From positions 24,641-88,640 of the forward strand of contig JAUNSU010000001.1 of the NCBI GenBank assembly GCA_030539035.1: DNA of 64,000 nucleotides, read 5' to 3'. The notes below the pieces were generated by a model. It did no database searches and was not told the origin of the DNA. It saw only the letters and a program-made list of their open reading frames with translations. This document shows, one piece after another, positions 25,166-33,448 of the stretch; the stretch's first letter is position 1; each line of letters begins with the position of its first letter. This stretch comes from Planctomycetia bacterium. Lineage in GTDB: Bacteria > Planctomycetota > Planctomycetia > Pirellulales > Thermoguttaceae. A program made the translations under genes and the position numbers.

Positions 25166-26290
25166 TTATGGTTGTTCGGAAATCCCGGAATAATCCTTTC
25201 CGGCCCCTCCCTCATAAAGGGAAAAATCGGCCCAAAGGGGACGATGAACAGAGATCTTTTTGGCTTGCTCCGGACTGATTTTCAGAAAAACGGAAAGATC
25301 CGCAATTCCGAACCGCTCCATGTACTCGGAAAGGGCATTGTTTTCAAAGAGAATATTGTCGGTTGAGGATCCGTCCAGTCGAGTCGCTTTGTCGAGATGA
25401 ACAGCAACAAGGTTCGGAATCCTTTGGAAAGCGCTCAAATTTCCCGAAGTTCGGCAAAGGGTTCCCAGTATAATAATGTCGTCTTCTTCGGGAAATCCGC
25501 CGTGTCCCGACCGTTTTCGCGCCGCTTCATAGAGATCGGAAAACGCGGCTTCCTTTTCCTGATTCTGAATGTTTTCCAGATCAATATTGATCAGAATAAA
25601 AGTAAAGGCTTTTTGCGGAGAAACGGTAATCGGACGAAAAGAGGAGATCAAGGCATCAAGGGGGGACTCTCCTCCGGGGACTTCAAGAACACAGGAGAAT
25701 TCCCGGTCCGGACAGATCCGATCCGTATTAAAGAGAAAAGCGGCGGAAGGTGCGTTTTTGCTTTTTCTGCAGCTCCAGATATAATCATAATGTTTGCCTT
25801 TTTTTTCCAATAAGTAAACAAGCATATCCAGTACGGAAGAATTTCGGGAAAGAATTCCCTGGAGCGCGATCAAATCGAATTCGGCGATTACGGAGGCAAT
25901 TCCGGATCCGCAATCCGGATCATTGATCTTCGCAAAATCCAGCGGAAAAAGATTCCAGGTCGCAATGCGAAGAACCTGAAGATTTTTCGGAACCGGATCG
26001 TTCTCTTGACCGATGTTCTGCGGTAAAAGGGAAAAAGGATGAGAAATGGTGTTCTCTGCAAAATTTTCTGATCTTTTTTTGATCGGGAACAGACTGATTT
26101 TATTATTTCCCCTGTATTTAAAAAAGAGAAACAGAAAGATCAGGATAAAGATCAAAAAAATGATTCGCGCCATCGGCATTGAAGATCCTTTTTTCTCACT
26201 GGATTCTTTCGGATCGGGTGATGAGCTTTTTTTGTTTTTGCCTTTGGTGTCTGTTTTCATTCCTATTTCAAGGCATATTTTTTTACCCAT
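25166..26290 (-). CDS. Membrane-anchored EEP-fold protein with lost catalytic residues
   Basis: The 374-residue protein has a polar K/S-rich N-terminus, one transmembrane helix (~44-60, IIFLIFILIFLFLFF) and an exported domain with the endonuclease/exonuclease/phosphatase layout: ATWNL, then LQGI where active members have LQEx, IILGTLC where they have GDFN, and SVHRPLWADF where they have SDHxPV. Three of the metal or catalytic acidic residues are thus changed (E to G, D to T, D to V), so it is likely a pseudoenzyme with a binding role. ATG 26290 was chosen because AAAGGAA sits 8 bp upstream; ATG 26260 is a weaker choice. Confidence 0.6.
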   Translation of the reverse strand: MGKKICLEIGMKTDTKGKNKKSSSPDPKESSEKKGSSMPMARIIFLIFILIFLFLFFKYRGNNKISLFPIKKRSENFAENTISHPFSLLPQNIGQENDPVPKNLQVLRIATWNLFPLDFAKINDPDCGSGIASVIAEFDLIALQGILSRNSSVLDMLVYLLEKKGKHYDYIWSCRKSKNAPSAAFLFNTDRICPDREFSCVLEVPGGESPLDALISSFRPITVSPQKAFTFILINIDLENIQNQEKEAAFSDLYEAARKRSGHGGFPEEDDIIILGTLCRTSGNLSAFQRIPNLVAVHLDKATRLDGSSTDNILFENNALSEYMERFGIADLSVFLKISPEQAKKISVHRPLWADFSLYEGGAGKDYSGISEQP

Positions 26291-26970
26291 GATTTTATTC
26301 CTTTCTCAGTGAACGGGAACGGATTCGGCGGTGTCCTTATCCCTTTCGGAATCTGCGGCGGGAATTCTTGAAAGCATGAAGAAAAAGTCCGAATATCGAT
26401 AAGGGTCCGCGAAGATTTTACCGGCTCATATGTATATATTTTACCATAATAGCAAATATAAAATAATCGAAAGAATACCATGAAAAAGGGGGCGGAAAAA
26501 TATCTCAAGAACGGTTTACAATCAAAAAATTCAACGGGTGCATTCATTACAAAGAGATTTTCTTCCGCAAAAATTGCTCTTCAACAGAAAAAGGATTCTG
26601 TTAAGATAATCCTGTCTGAAGAGAATTCGGAAGAGATGAAAATTCAATCGTTTGAAATGTATTTGATAATAATGTAAAATATAAACATTTTGGAGATCGC
26701 TGTCATCTTTTTATTCCCGCGGAAATTCTTTCCGTGTAAAGAGTTCTGTTTACGGCAAAAATCGCGAAATGTCCTGTTTTTTTCAAAAAGTGCGGATATT
26801 TCAGGCCGATAGATAAAGGTGCAAGGACAAATTTACCATTTATTTTTTCGTGTCTGTAAAGTGCAATCGGATTCCGAAAATTCGCGGAACGGATTACCTG
26901 AAAAGGAAGAGGAACCGATTTCAAAAATACAGCGCGAGTCAACACAATTCAACCATGGAAGAGGTGAGAA
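26291..26970. other. 680-bp gap without a convincing gene
   Basis: Short frames occur on both strands (for example 26480-26677 on + and 26703-26945 on -) but lack ribosome sites, domain-like sequence or neighbours' codon habits. The left part is AT-rich around 26430-26470 and could hold the promoter of the leftward gene. I see no repeat family or RNA gene. Confidence 0.4.
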
Positions 26971-28518
26971 ATGAGTACATCCTACTATCAGGAAACAATG
27001 CCCGGAAGCGAAGTCAATTATCTTGAAGAAAAAGAAGGAAGCGGAATGAATTGCGCAGTTTCCGAAATGAGAGAAGAGAAGGATCTTTATTTACGTGAAC
27101 GTCAAGAGAGCGGTCCATCGATGCAACGGGGAGAATCAAGATCGTCCGGACAGCAAAATTCGATACAGGATTCCGTTCTGCTGTTTTGTCCGGATCCGGT
27201 ATCGCGGTCCGCAATGTCTCATTTTTTGGAAATGGAGAATATCAAGGTATCAGAAACAGAAGCCGGATCCGGAGTTCCCGACAGTATATCGTCCGATATT
27301 TCCCTTTTTCTTCTTGATGCCGCATCCTCATCCGATCTGGAGCAGTTTGCCCGGCAATTGGTTTCCCGATGGCCGGAAATTCCGATCATCATTATGGAAG
27401 AGCCTTCTGCGGATACGGAACTTCGAAAGAAGGTCTCCAAATACGCATTTGCGGCGATTATGAAACCGTGCGATCGGAATGTGCTCCTTCAGACGATCCG
27501 GCAAGCTCTTCGAATGAGCCGGTATGTTCGGGAAAATCGGTGTTTGCGGCAAACGATCGGAATGCCGATCCTTCCCGTCTCCATTGCGGGAATCTCCGCA
27601 ACGATACAGACTCTGCGCAAACAAATCGAAGCGTTTGCCCGATTGGATAATACGATTCTGATTTCCGGAGAAAGAGGGACCGGCCGGAGTACGATCGCGC
27701 AGATGATTCATCAAACAGGGCCCCGGGCAAAATATCCATTTCTCGTCGTCTCTTGCAGCGCGCTTCCGCAGGATGTTCTGGAAGCGGATCTTTTCGGAGT
27801 TGCCCGGGGAGCGATTCAGGGAATTTCAACAGATCGGCCCGGAAGGATTGAACTTGCGCATCGCGGAACGATTTTTCTGGATCATATTGAATCGCTTTCG
27901 CCTTCACTCCAAAAAAGACTTTTTCATTTTCTTCAGGATCGGACAACGAGTCGGGTCGGTTCTTCGGAATTGCGCCGGGTCGATACCCGTATCATTGCAT
28001 CGACGAGCAGTGATCTTGCGATTGCCTGTGTTCAGGGCCGTTTTCGGGACGAGCTTTATTTTCGACTGAACGCGTTGACCCTGAACGCTCCTTCCCTTCG
28101 CGATCGGACGGAAGATATTCCTTCCCTTTCCCGGGAGATCCTTTCCCGGCTGGCGCGGGCTTCCCATCGAAATCTTTCCATTCTTTCGACGGCGGCGCTG
28201 AATAAATTACGCCAATACTCTTGGCCGTATAATATAAGAGAACTGGAGTCGGTTCTTGAAAAGGCAATGAAAGCAGCCCCGGACACTGTAATTACGGAAA
28301 ACGATATTTCTTTTGACACCATGATTCAGGACAGCCGGTCCGCAGACGGCGCGATGGGGCTTGCGGGCCTTACAATGGCCGAGATCGAACGGCGCGCGAT
28401 TATAGAGACGATCAATGCCTGCGGCGGGAATCGGGCGCAATCTGCACGAAAACTCGGGGTAAGCGAAAAAACGATCTATAATAAAATCAAGCAGTTTAAA
28501 CTTCGCGGGATTGTCTGA
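26971..28518 (+). CDS. Response-regulator-like protein with degenerate sigma-54 AAA+ domain
   Basis: The 515 residues comprise a polar N-terminus (1-65), a receiver-like domain (~67-185; aspartate in SLFLLDAAS and lysine in AAIMKPCD kept, but the paired acidic start is LLFCPDP), an AAA+ domain (~195-420) and a Fis-type HTH (~465-510; GGNRAQSARKLGVSEKTIYNKI). The Walker A reads GERGTGRST (lysine replaced by arginine, ~233-241), and ARGAIQGIS stands where GAFTGA should be. Sensor-like segments (DTRIIAST) remain. It is probably a DNA-binding regulator that no longer drives sigma-54 polymerase. The start ATG 26971 follows AGAGG. Confidence 0.75.
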   Translation: MSTSYYQETMPGSEVNYLEEKEGSGMNCAVSEMREEKDLYLRERQESGPSMQRGESRSSGQQNSIQDSVLLFCPDPVSRSAMSHFLEMENIKVSETEAGSGVPDSISSDISLFLLDAASSSDLEQFARQLVSRWPEIPIIIMEEPSADTELRKKVSKYAFAAIMKPCDRNVLLQTIRQALRMSRYVRENRCLRQTIGMPILPVSIAGISATIQTLRKQIEAFARLDNTILISGERGTGRSTIAQMIHQTGPRAKYPFLVVSCSALPQDVLEADLFGVARGAIQGISTDRPGRIELAHRGTIFLDHIESLSPSLQKRLFHFLQDRTTSRVGSSELRRVDTRIIASTSSDLAIACVQGRFRDELYFRLNALTLNAPSLRDRTEDIPSLSREILSRLARASHRNLSILSTAALNKLRQYSWPYNIRELESVLEKAMKAAPDTVITENDISFDTMIQDSRSADGAMGLAGLTMAEIERRAIIETINACGGNRAQSARKLGVSEKTIYNKIKQFKLRGIV

Positions 28519-28568
28519 TTTTTATCAATTTGTTTTATGAAAAGGGAGCTCTTCCCGGGCCAAAAATC

Positions 28569-28596
28569 TTGACGCACTCTTGAAAAAGGATACAAT
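28569..28596 (+). promoter_or_regulatory. Candidate pyrF promoter
   Basis: TTGACG (28569-28574), 16 bp, TACAAT (28591-28596) is a good sigma70-like match. It lies just after the regulator gene's stop and ~50 bp before the pyrF ribosome site. Confidence 0.55.
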
Positions 28597-28653
28597 AAAG
28601 GGATAGATGTTGTCTGTCCCCCGATGTTTGGATCATTTTCAGGAGGTTTACCG

Positions 28654-29592
28654 GTGAGCTCTTTTTCCTTTCGATTAACGAACGCAATTCGTTCCAAAAA
28701 AACGCCTGTTCTGGTTGGGCTGGATCCACGCTGGAATATGCTGCCCAAAATCTTTACGGAAGGGAAAAAAAATCCCTCTCCTTCGGAAGCCGCTGTTGCG
28801 TTTGAATCTTTTTGTCGGAATATCATTGATATTGTATCGCCTCTGGTTCCGATTGTAAAACCTCAGTCCGCTTTTTTTGAGCAATACGGTCCGGAAGGAA
28901 TGATCTGCCTGCAAAAGGTGATTCAATATGCGTCGAAAAATGGACTTCTTGTCCTTCTGGATGCGAAGAGAAACGATATCGGATCAACCGCTTCCGCTTA
29001 TGCAGCCGGCCTGATCGGATCACAAGGACAAAGTCCCTGGGGAGCAGACGCGTTGACGGTAAGTCCCTATCTCGGTGACGACAGCCTTATTCCTTTTGCG
29101 GAAACTGCTCGGGCCCGTGAAGCGGGGATCTTTATCCTTGTAAAAACCTCCAATCCCGGCGGCGCCCTGTTCCAGGATCTTTTGATCGAGGGAAAACCTC
29201 TTTACCGGCGTGTTGCCGATTTCGTGGAAAAACTTGCGGCCGAAAACAGGGAAGATATGTCCGAAGAAGGACTCGATTATTCCTCAATCGGCGGCGTTGT
29301 TGGAGCAACTTGGCCCGATCAGCTTACCGAACTGCGAAAAGTAATGAAAAGAACCTGGTTTCTCGTTCCCGGATATGGAAACCAGGGCGGAGGGGCCAAA
29401 GATGTCGCCGGAGCATTCGATGAGGCCGGACTGGGAGCAATCATTAATAATTCCCGCGGAATCCTTTTCGCGCACCAATCCAAAAAATATGCGGAAACGT
29501 TCGGAGAATCCCGTTGGGAAGACGCGGTGGAAGCGGCAACGAAAGATATGATCGCAGCGCTGGCCGCGGAGACACCCGCCGGGCGGCTGTAA
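28654..29592 (+). CDS. pyrF: Orotidine 5'-phosphate decarboxylase (type 2)
   Basis: The 312-residue protein carries VGLDPRW near the N-terminus and the catalytic LLDAKRNDIGSTASAYA segment (the K and D of DxKxxD, about residue 103), followed by VKTSNPG and VGATWP. It belongs to the longer type 2 PyrF group, which decarboxylates OMP to UMP in the cytoplasm. The start is GTG 28654, because AGGAGG at 28641-28646 is spaced 7 bp from it. An ATG 30 bp upstream would place that ribosome site inside the gene. Confidence 0.92.
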   Translation: MSSFSFRLTNAIRSKKTPVLVGLDPRWNMLPKIFTEGKKNPSPSEAAVAFESFCRNIIDIVSPLVPIVKPQSAFFEQYGPEGMICLQKVIQYASKNGLLVLLDAKRNDIGSTASAYAAGLIGSQGQSPWGADALTVSPYLGDDSLIPFAETARAREAGIFILVKTSNPGGALFQDLLIEGKPLYRRVADFVEKLAAENREDMSEEGLDYSSIGGVVGATWPDQLTELRKVMKRTWFLVPGYGNQGGGAKDVAGAFDEAGLGAIINNSRGILFAHQSKKYAETFGESRWEDAVEAATKDMIAALAAETPAGRL

Positions 29593-29686
29593 TCCCCGAT
29601 CCCTGAGGTCGAACAGTATTTGTGTTCCGAATTGACAGACCCTCATTCCTTTATAATGGAATCAGAAAAGTATTGCGAGAAAACTG

Positions 29687-30994
29687 ATGAGCCGAAAATA
29701 TATCATTATCATTCCCGATGGATTTGCGGACGATCCTCTCCCTCAACTTGGCGGAAAGACACCGATGCAGTACGCGAAAACGCCTCATATGGATCATCTT
29801 GCGGAACGGTCTTTTTTGGGACGTTCCCATAATGTTCCCGGCGAATTTGTTCCGGGATCCGATGTTGCAACCTTGAGTCTGCTGGGATACAATCCCGCAG
29901 AAGTTTATACCGGCCGCGCTCCGCTGGAAGCCTGTGCTCAGGGAATCGCTCTGGGAGAGGATGATTGGGCCTTTCGATGTAATCTCGTTTCCCTTCAGAA
30001 TGATATTATGAAGAGCTTTACCGCCGATCATATTTCAACGGAAGAAGCAACGGATCTCTTGCAGAGAGTACAAAAAGCGATTGCGCCTTCCTGGAATGAT
30101 CTTGTGAAAGAGGCCGCGGCTGCTGATCCTTCGTTCAGAGAAGAGGATTATATCGGATCCATTGAATTTTTTCCGGGGGTCAGCTATCGGAATCTGATGA
30201 TCTTTCGGCCGGATCGAAAAGGATCACCTTTTTCCATGGAAACAAAGACGTTTCCGCCGCACGATTACACGGATCAGAAGATCAGCGGAGTCCTTCCGCA
30301 GGGAAAAGGATCGGCAGTTCTTCGATTGCTCATGGACCGGATCGCCCGGCTTTTTGAATCGGATCCTGTTAATAAAAGTCGAATCGCGAACGGTAAACTG
30401 GCGGCAACGCACGCTTGGCTTTGGGGACAGGGCCAGCGTCCGCGGATCGTTCCTTTTGCGGATCGGTTCGGAGGGATCAAGGGATCCATGATCACCGCAG
30501 TCGATCTTCTTCGCGGGATTGCGAAGTGCCTGGACTGGTCGATCATCCATGTTCCCAACATTACCGGATATGTCGATACCGACTTTGCGGCAAAAGGAAA
30601 ATACGCCGCCGATGCTCTGGATCAGTTCGATCTCGTCTGCGTTCATATCGAAGCGACCGATGAAGCCGGACATGAAGGGAGCGTGGAAAAGAAGATCAAG
30701 GCGCTTGAGGATATCGATTCGAAGACGCTCCCCCCTTTGCTGGAAAAGTTGAACGATTTTTCCGATTGGCGTCTTTTGATCACGCCGGATCATCCGACTC
30801 CGGCCGCGATTAAGACCCATTCCCATGGGGAAGTTCCCTGGATGCTTGCCTCTTCCGAATCACGTCAATTGCGGAAAGATCAGAAATACGACGAGATCTC
30901 GGCTTCTTCATCGAAAAACTATTTTGAACAGGGCTGGGAATTGATGGAACATTTTCTTCATTCTCCCCTCGAATTTTTTGACAAGGATAAATGA
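29687..30994 (+). CDS. apgM: Cofactor-independent phosphoglycerate mutase, archaeal type
   Basis: The 435-residue protein opens with KYIIIIPDGFADDPLPQLGG and contains VPGSDVATLSLLGYNP, which has the catalytic serine of the alkaline-phosphatase-like fold, then GRAPLEACAQGI and, near the C-terminus, LLITPDHPTP with the metal-binding D and H. It interconverts 3- and 2-phosphoglycerate in glycolysis without bisphosphoglycerate. ApgM is common in archaea and in Planctomycetota. It overlaps galE by one ATGA junction (30991-30994), so they are likely co-transcribed. Its ribosome site is weak (GCGAGA). Confidence 0.9.
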   Translation: MSRKYIIIIPDGFADDPLPQLGGKTPMQYAKTPHMDHLAERSFLGRSHNVPGEFVPGSDVATLSLLGYNPAEVYTGRAPLEACAQGIALGEDDWAFRCNLVSLQNDIMKSFTADHISTEEATDLLQRVQKAIAPSWNDLVKEAAAADPSFREEDYIGSIEFFPGVSYRNLMIFRPDRKGSPFSMETKTFPPHDYTDQKISGVLPQGKGSAVLRLLMDRIARLFESDPVNKSRIANGKLAATHAWLWGQGQRPRIVPFADRFGGIKGSMITAVDLLRGIAKCLDWSIIHVPNITGYVDTDFAAKGKYAADALDQFDLVCVHIEATDEAGHEGSVEKKIKALEDIDSKTLPPLLEKLNDFSDWRLLITPDHPTPAAIKTHSHGEVPWMLASSESRQLRKDQKYDEISASSSKNYFEQGWELMEHFLHSPLEFFDKDK

Positions 30995-31998
30995 TCATGG
31001 AAAATAAATTAAGAGTATTGGTAACCGGAGGAGCCGGATATATCGGATCCCACGCGGTAAAAACGCTTCATGAAAAAGGATATTATGTCGCCGTTCTGGA
31101 CAATCTTTGCCGGGGACATCGCAAGGCGGTTCCGGAAGATGTTCCGTTTTTTCAAACGGATCTTCAGGAGACGGATCGGATCGAAGAGATCCTTCGCGAG
31201 AATAAAATTGACGTTGTAATGCACTTCGCGGCCTTTATGGCGGTTGGCGAATCGGTTCAATGTCCGATCGAATACTATCGGAATAATACCGGAGGCGCGT
31301 TGAGTCTTCTTTACGCGATGAAGAAGGCGGGCGTTTGCCGATTCATTTTCAGTTCGACGGCGGCAACCTACGGCGAGCCGGAAACGACTCCGATCTATGA
31401 AGATCAGCGCCAATTGCCGGTCAATCCCTATGGATGGTCGAAATGGATGGTTGAACGGATTCTGAAGGATTACGGAAAGGCAAATCCGGAATTCGGCTTT
31501 ACGGCCCTGCGCTATTTTAATGTGGGAGGATCGGCGGAAGACGGATCCATTGGCGAAGACCATCGCCCGGAAACCCATCTTTTACCAAAGATCATTTATG
31601 CCGCGCTGGGAAAAGATGAAAAGCTGACGGTCTTTGGAACCGACTATCCGACGCCCGACGGTACTTGTATTCGTGATTATGTTCATGTCGAAGATCTGAT
31701 CGCGGCGCACATTCTCGCAATGGAAGCGATCAAACCGGGCGATCAGAAGTTCTATAATCTCGGAATCGGACATGGATATTCCGTAAAGGAAATGCTTGAT
31801 GCAGCCGAAAAAGTTCTCGAACGAAAGATCCCTGTCGTTTACGGGGAACGCCGGCCCGGTGATCCCGCCCGGCTTTACGCAAACTCCGATAAGGCTCAAA
31901 AAGAACTCGGATGGAAACCTCTTCATACGGATGTTGCCGATATGATCGAAAGTGCCTGGAAATGGTATAAAAATCATCCGAACGGATATCCGGACTAA
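30991..31998 (+). CDS. galE: UDP-glucose 4-epimerase
   Basis: The 335-residue short-chain dehydrogenase-fold protein has the NAD-binding VTGGAGYIGSHAV, the catalytic serine in FSSTAATYG, and Y147-x3-K151 in YGWSKWM. TALRYFNVGG and GDPARLYANSDKAQKELGW are typical of GalE. It interconverts UDP-glucose and UDP-galactose for galactose use and surface sugars. It is translationally coupled to apgM (ATGA). The ATG at 30997 could also be the start. Confidence 0.93.
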   Translation: MIMENKLRVLVTGGAGYIGSHAVKTLHEKGYYVAVLDNLCRGHRKAVPEDVPFFQTDLQETDRIEEILRENKIDVVMHFAAFMAVGESVQCPIEYYRNNTGGALSLLYAMKKAGVCRFIFSSTAATYGEPETTPIYEDQRQLPVNPYGWSKWMVERILKDYGKANPEFGFTALRYFNVGGSAEDGSIGEDHRPETHLLPKIIYAALGKDEKLTVFGTDYPTPDGTCIRDYVHVEDLIAAHILAMEAIKPGDQKFYNLGIGHGYSVKEMLDAAEKVLERKIPVVYGERRPGDPARLYANSDKAQKELGWKPLHTDVADMIESAWKWYKNHPNGYPD

Positions 31999-32025
31999 TC
32001 GGTTTCCTTTCTTCTTTCAAAGATC

Positions 32026-32880
32026 ATGAAAAAAAGAACGAAAAACTGGATCATGGATGTTCCCTCCGATCAATGGGCAAAGATCGCCGATCTTATGTCG
32101 GAGGGACTTCTTTTTTGCGATAAGTATTTTCGGATCGTTTATGGAAATACGTCCGCACAGAATTTATTTTCCCGATTGGGCAAAAAGAAGATCCTCGGTT
32201 CTCCCCTGTTTTCTCTCGATCCCGTTTTTTTTTCTTCCTTTCAAATGGCCGACGGATCCCCCTTGCGGATTCATGAAGAACCGGATCCCGATCCGTTGGA
32301 GGCAACGGGCTTTTTTTTATCGCCCGTCAAAAAAGGAATTCGTTCTTTCCTCTGCGGATTAAAGATCGTTCGCCTGGAAGAGGATCCTTTCTTTTACGCT
32401 GTTCTTGTTCATGAAGAGCCCGACATTGATCTTACAACGGAACTTCCGACCCGACGGTCGCTTGATCCTTATTATCGATTTGTCTGCTCTTCCGAAAAAC
32501 GAAAAAAAGGATCCCTGCTCTTTTGCGATCTGGAGCATTTTAAAAGGATCAATGATTCCTACGGACATCTCAAAGGCGATTCTGTTCTTCGGGAAACCGC
32601 ACGATCTCTTCGGACGTTTTTCCCTTATCCGGCTGTTCCTTTCCGATTCGGCGGAGATGAATTTGTGATCGTCGCTCCCGATTCAACGGAAAAGGAATTA
32701 GCGCAAATCATAAACGATCTGAACGAATATCTTAAAGACAAACGGTTCAAATACCTGCGGTCTTCGGAAAGGATCCGCCTGAACTTCGGAATCTCTTCGC
32801 TTATTTTCGGCGAAGATCTTAATCTCGCGCTTGATCGGGCAGATCAGGATTTTTACCGCAAGAAAAATCCTGATCAATAA
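32026..32880 (+). CDS. Diguanylate cyclase with PAS-like sensor
   Basis: The 284-residue protein has a PAS-like N-terminal domain (~15-125, ADLMSEGLLFCDKYFRIVYGN) and a GGDEF domain (~130-280) with an intact RFGGDEFVIV signature at ~207-216, plus CDLEHFKRINDSYGH metal/substrate motifs. It should make cyclic di-GMP, with activity set by the sensor. No membrane helix or signal is seen, so it is cytoplasmic. It follows galE by 27 bp. Its last codons lie inside a 13-bp hairpin and inside one copy of the direct repeat that flanks the element at 32887-33395. Confidence 0.88.
   Translation: MKKRTKNWIMDVPSDQWAKIADLMSEGLLFCDKYFRIVYGNTSAQNLFSRLGKKKILGSPLFSLDPVFFSSFQMADGSPLRIHEEPDPDPLEATGFFLSPVKKGIRSFLCGLKIVRLEEDPFFYAVLVHEEPDIDLTTELPTRRSLDPYYRFVCSSEKRKKGSLLFCDLEHFKRINDSYGHLKGDSVLRETARSLRTFFPYPAVPFRFGGDEFVIVAPDSTEKELAQIINDLNEYLKDKRFKYLRSSERIRLNFGISSLIFGEDLNLALDRADQDFYRKKNPDQ
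32842..32875 (+). terminator. 13-bp hairpin in the 3' end of the GGDEF gene
   Basis: GATCAGGATTTTT (32842-32854) and AAAAATCCTGATC (32863-32875) form a perfect stem with an 8-nt loop. The hairpin overlaps the last ten codons of the gene. No T-run follows, so it may be an mRNA-stabilising 3' hairpin or a factor-aided terminator. Confidence 0.55.
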
Positions 32881-33410
32881 AGATCAGCACTTTCCCCGGA
32901 ACGTTAAGTTGCTAAATGGGTTAAACAGCGCATATTTTAGTTCGTTTAATATTTTCGGGCTCTCTTTGCACTGCCCTTACAGGGCGCTGCTTTTTTGTGG
33001 TCCGTTGACCCGGGGGGCCGCACAAACATTTCATGTTTATGCTCTGCCCCGGGCTGGCGGCGAGGCGCCGCTCCCAGTACGCGCTGCCGCGCGATAGGCA
33101 AATAATCGCTTCCTTCATTGACGGTATCCCCCTTCGGGGCACCGGTTTTCGGCCATTCCAACTGGGTTAAGTAATACGGTCTTTCGGCCAAACACCAATG
33201 ATCTGTTTTCGATATTGTACCCGAATCCTGCGGGCTGAAAGCCCAATGCCTTCCAGCCCCGGGCAAGGGAGCGAAGCGACCGGCACCCCGGGTTTGCTTC
33301 CCCCATCTCCGCAGCGCCCTGTAAGGGCAGTGCAAAAAATATTGCGATATGCCAGCATCCATAAGGAAAGTTCCAACCGCATAAAATCGGGGAAAGATCA
33401 ATAAAGATCA
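32872..33410. mobile_element. MITE-like insertion: paired inverted repeats flanked by a 15-bp duplication
   Basis: GATCAATAAAGATCA occurs at 32872-32886 and again at 33396-33410. Just inside are short inverted ends TTTCCCCG (32890-32897) and CGGGGAAA (33388-33395). Deeper inside are perfect 26-bp inverted repeats at 32965-32990 and 33311-33336 (core CTGCCCTTACAGGGC), each followed by related GC-rich hairpin sequence (CCCCGGGCTGG). No transposase or other gene is present. The structure suggests a small non-autonomous element, or two copies of one dispersed repeat in opposite orientation, inserted at the end of the GGDEF gene. Confidence 0.6.
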
Positions 33411-33448
33411 AAACGGTTTGATATAATCCATTTTTCTCTCAGAAAAAA

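Noticed and set aside
26480..26945. Two short frames in the gap before the regulator gene
   Set aside because: No ribosome site, no recognisable sequence pattern, and AT-rich random-looking composition.
29632..29657. TTGACA and TATAAT before apgM as a promoter
   Set aside because: The spacing is only 14 bp, too short for a normal sigma70 promoter, so it was not listed.
33115..33411. Overlapping short frames in the 32.9-33.4 kb region
   Set aside because: They arise from the GC-rich inverted repeats and lack coding features.
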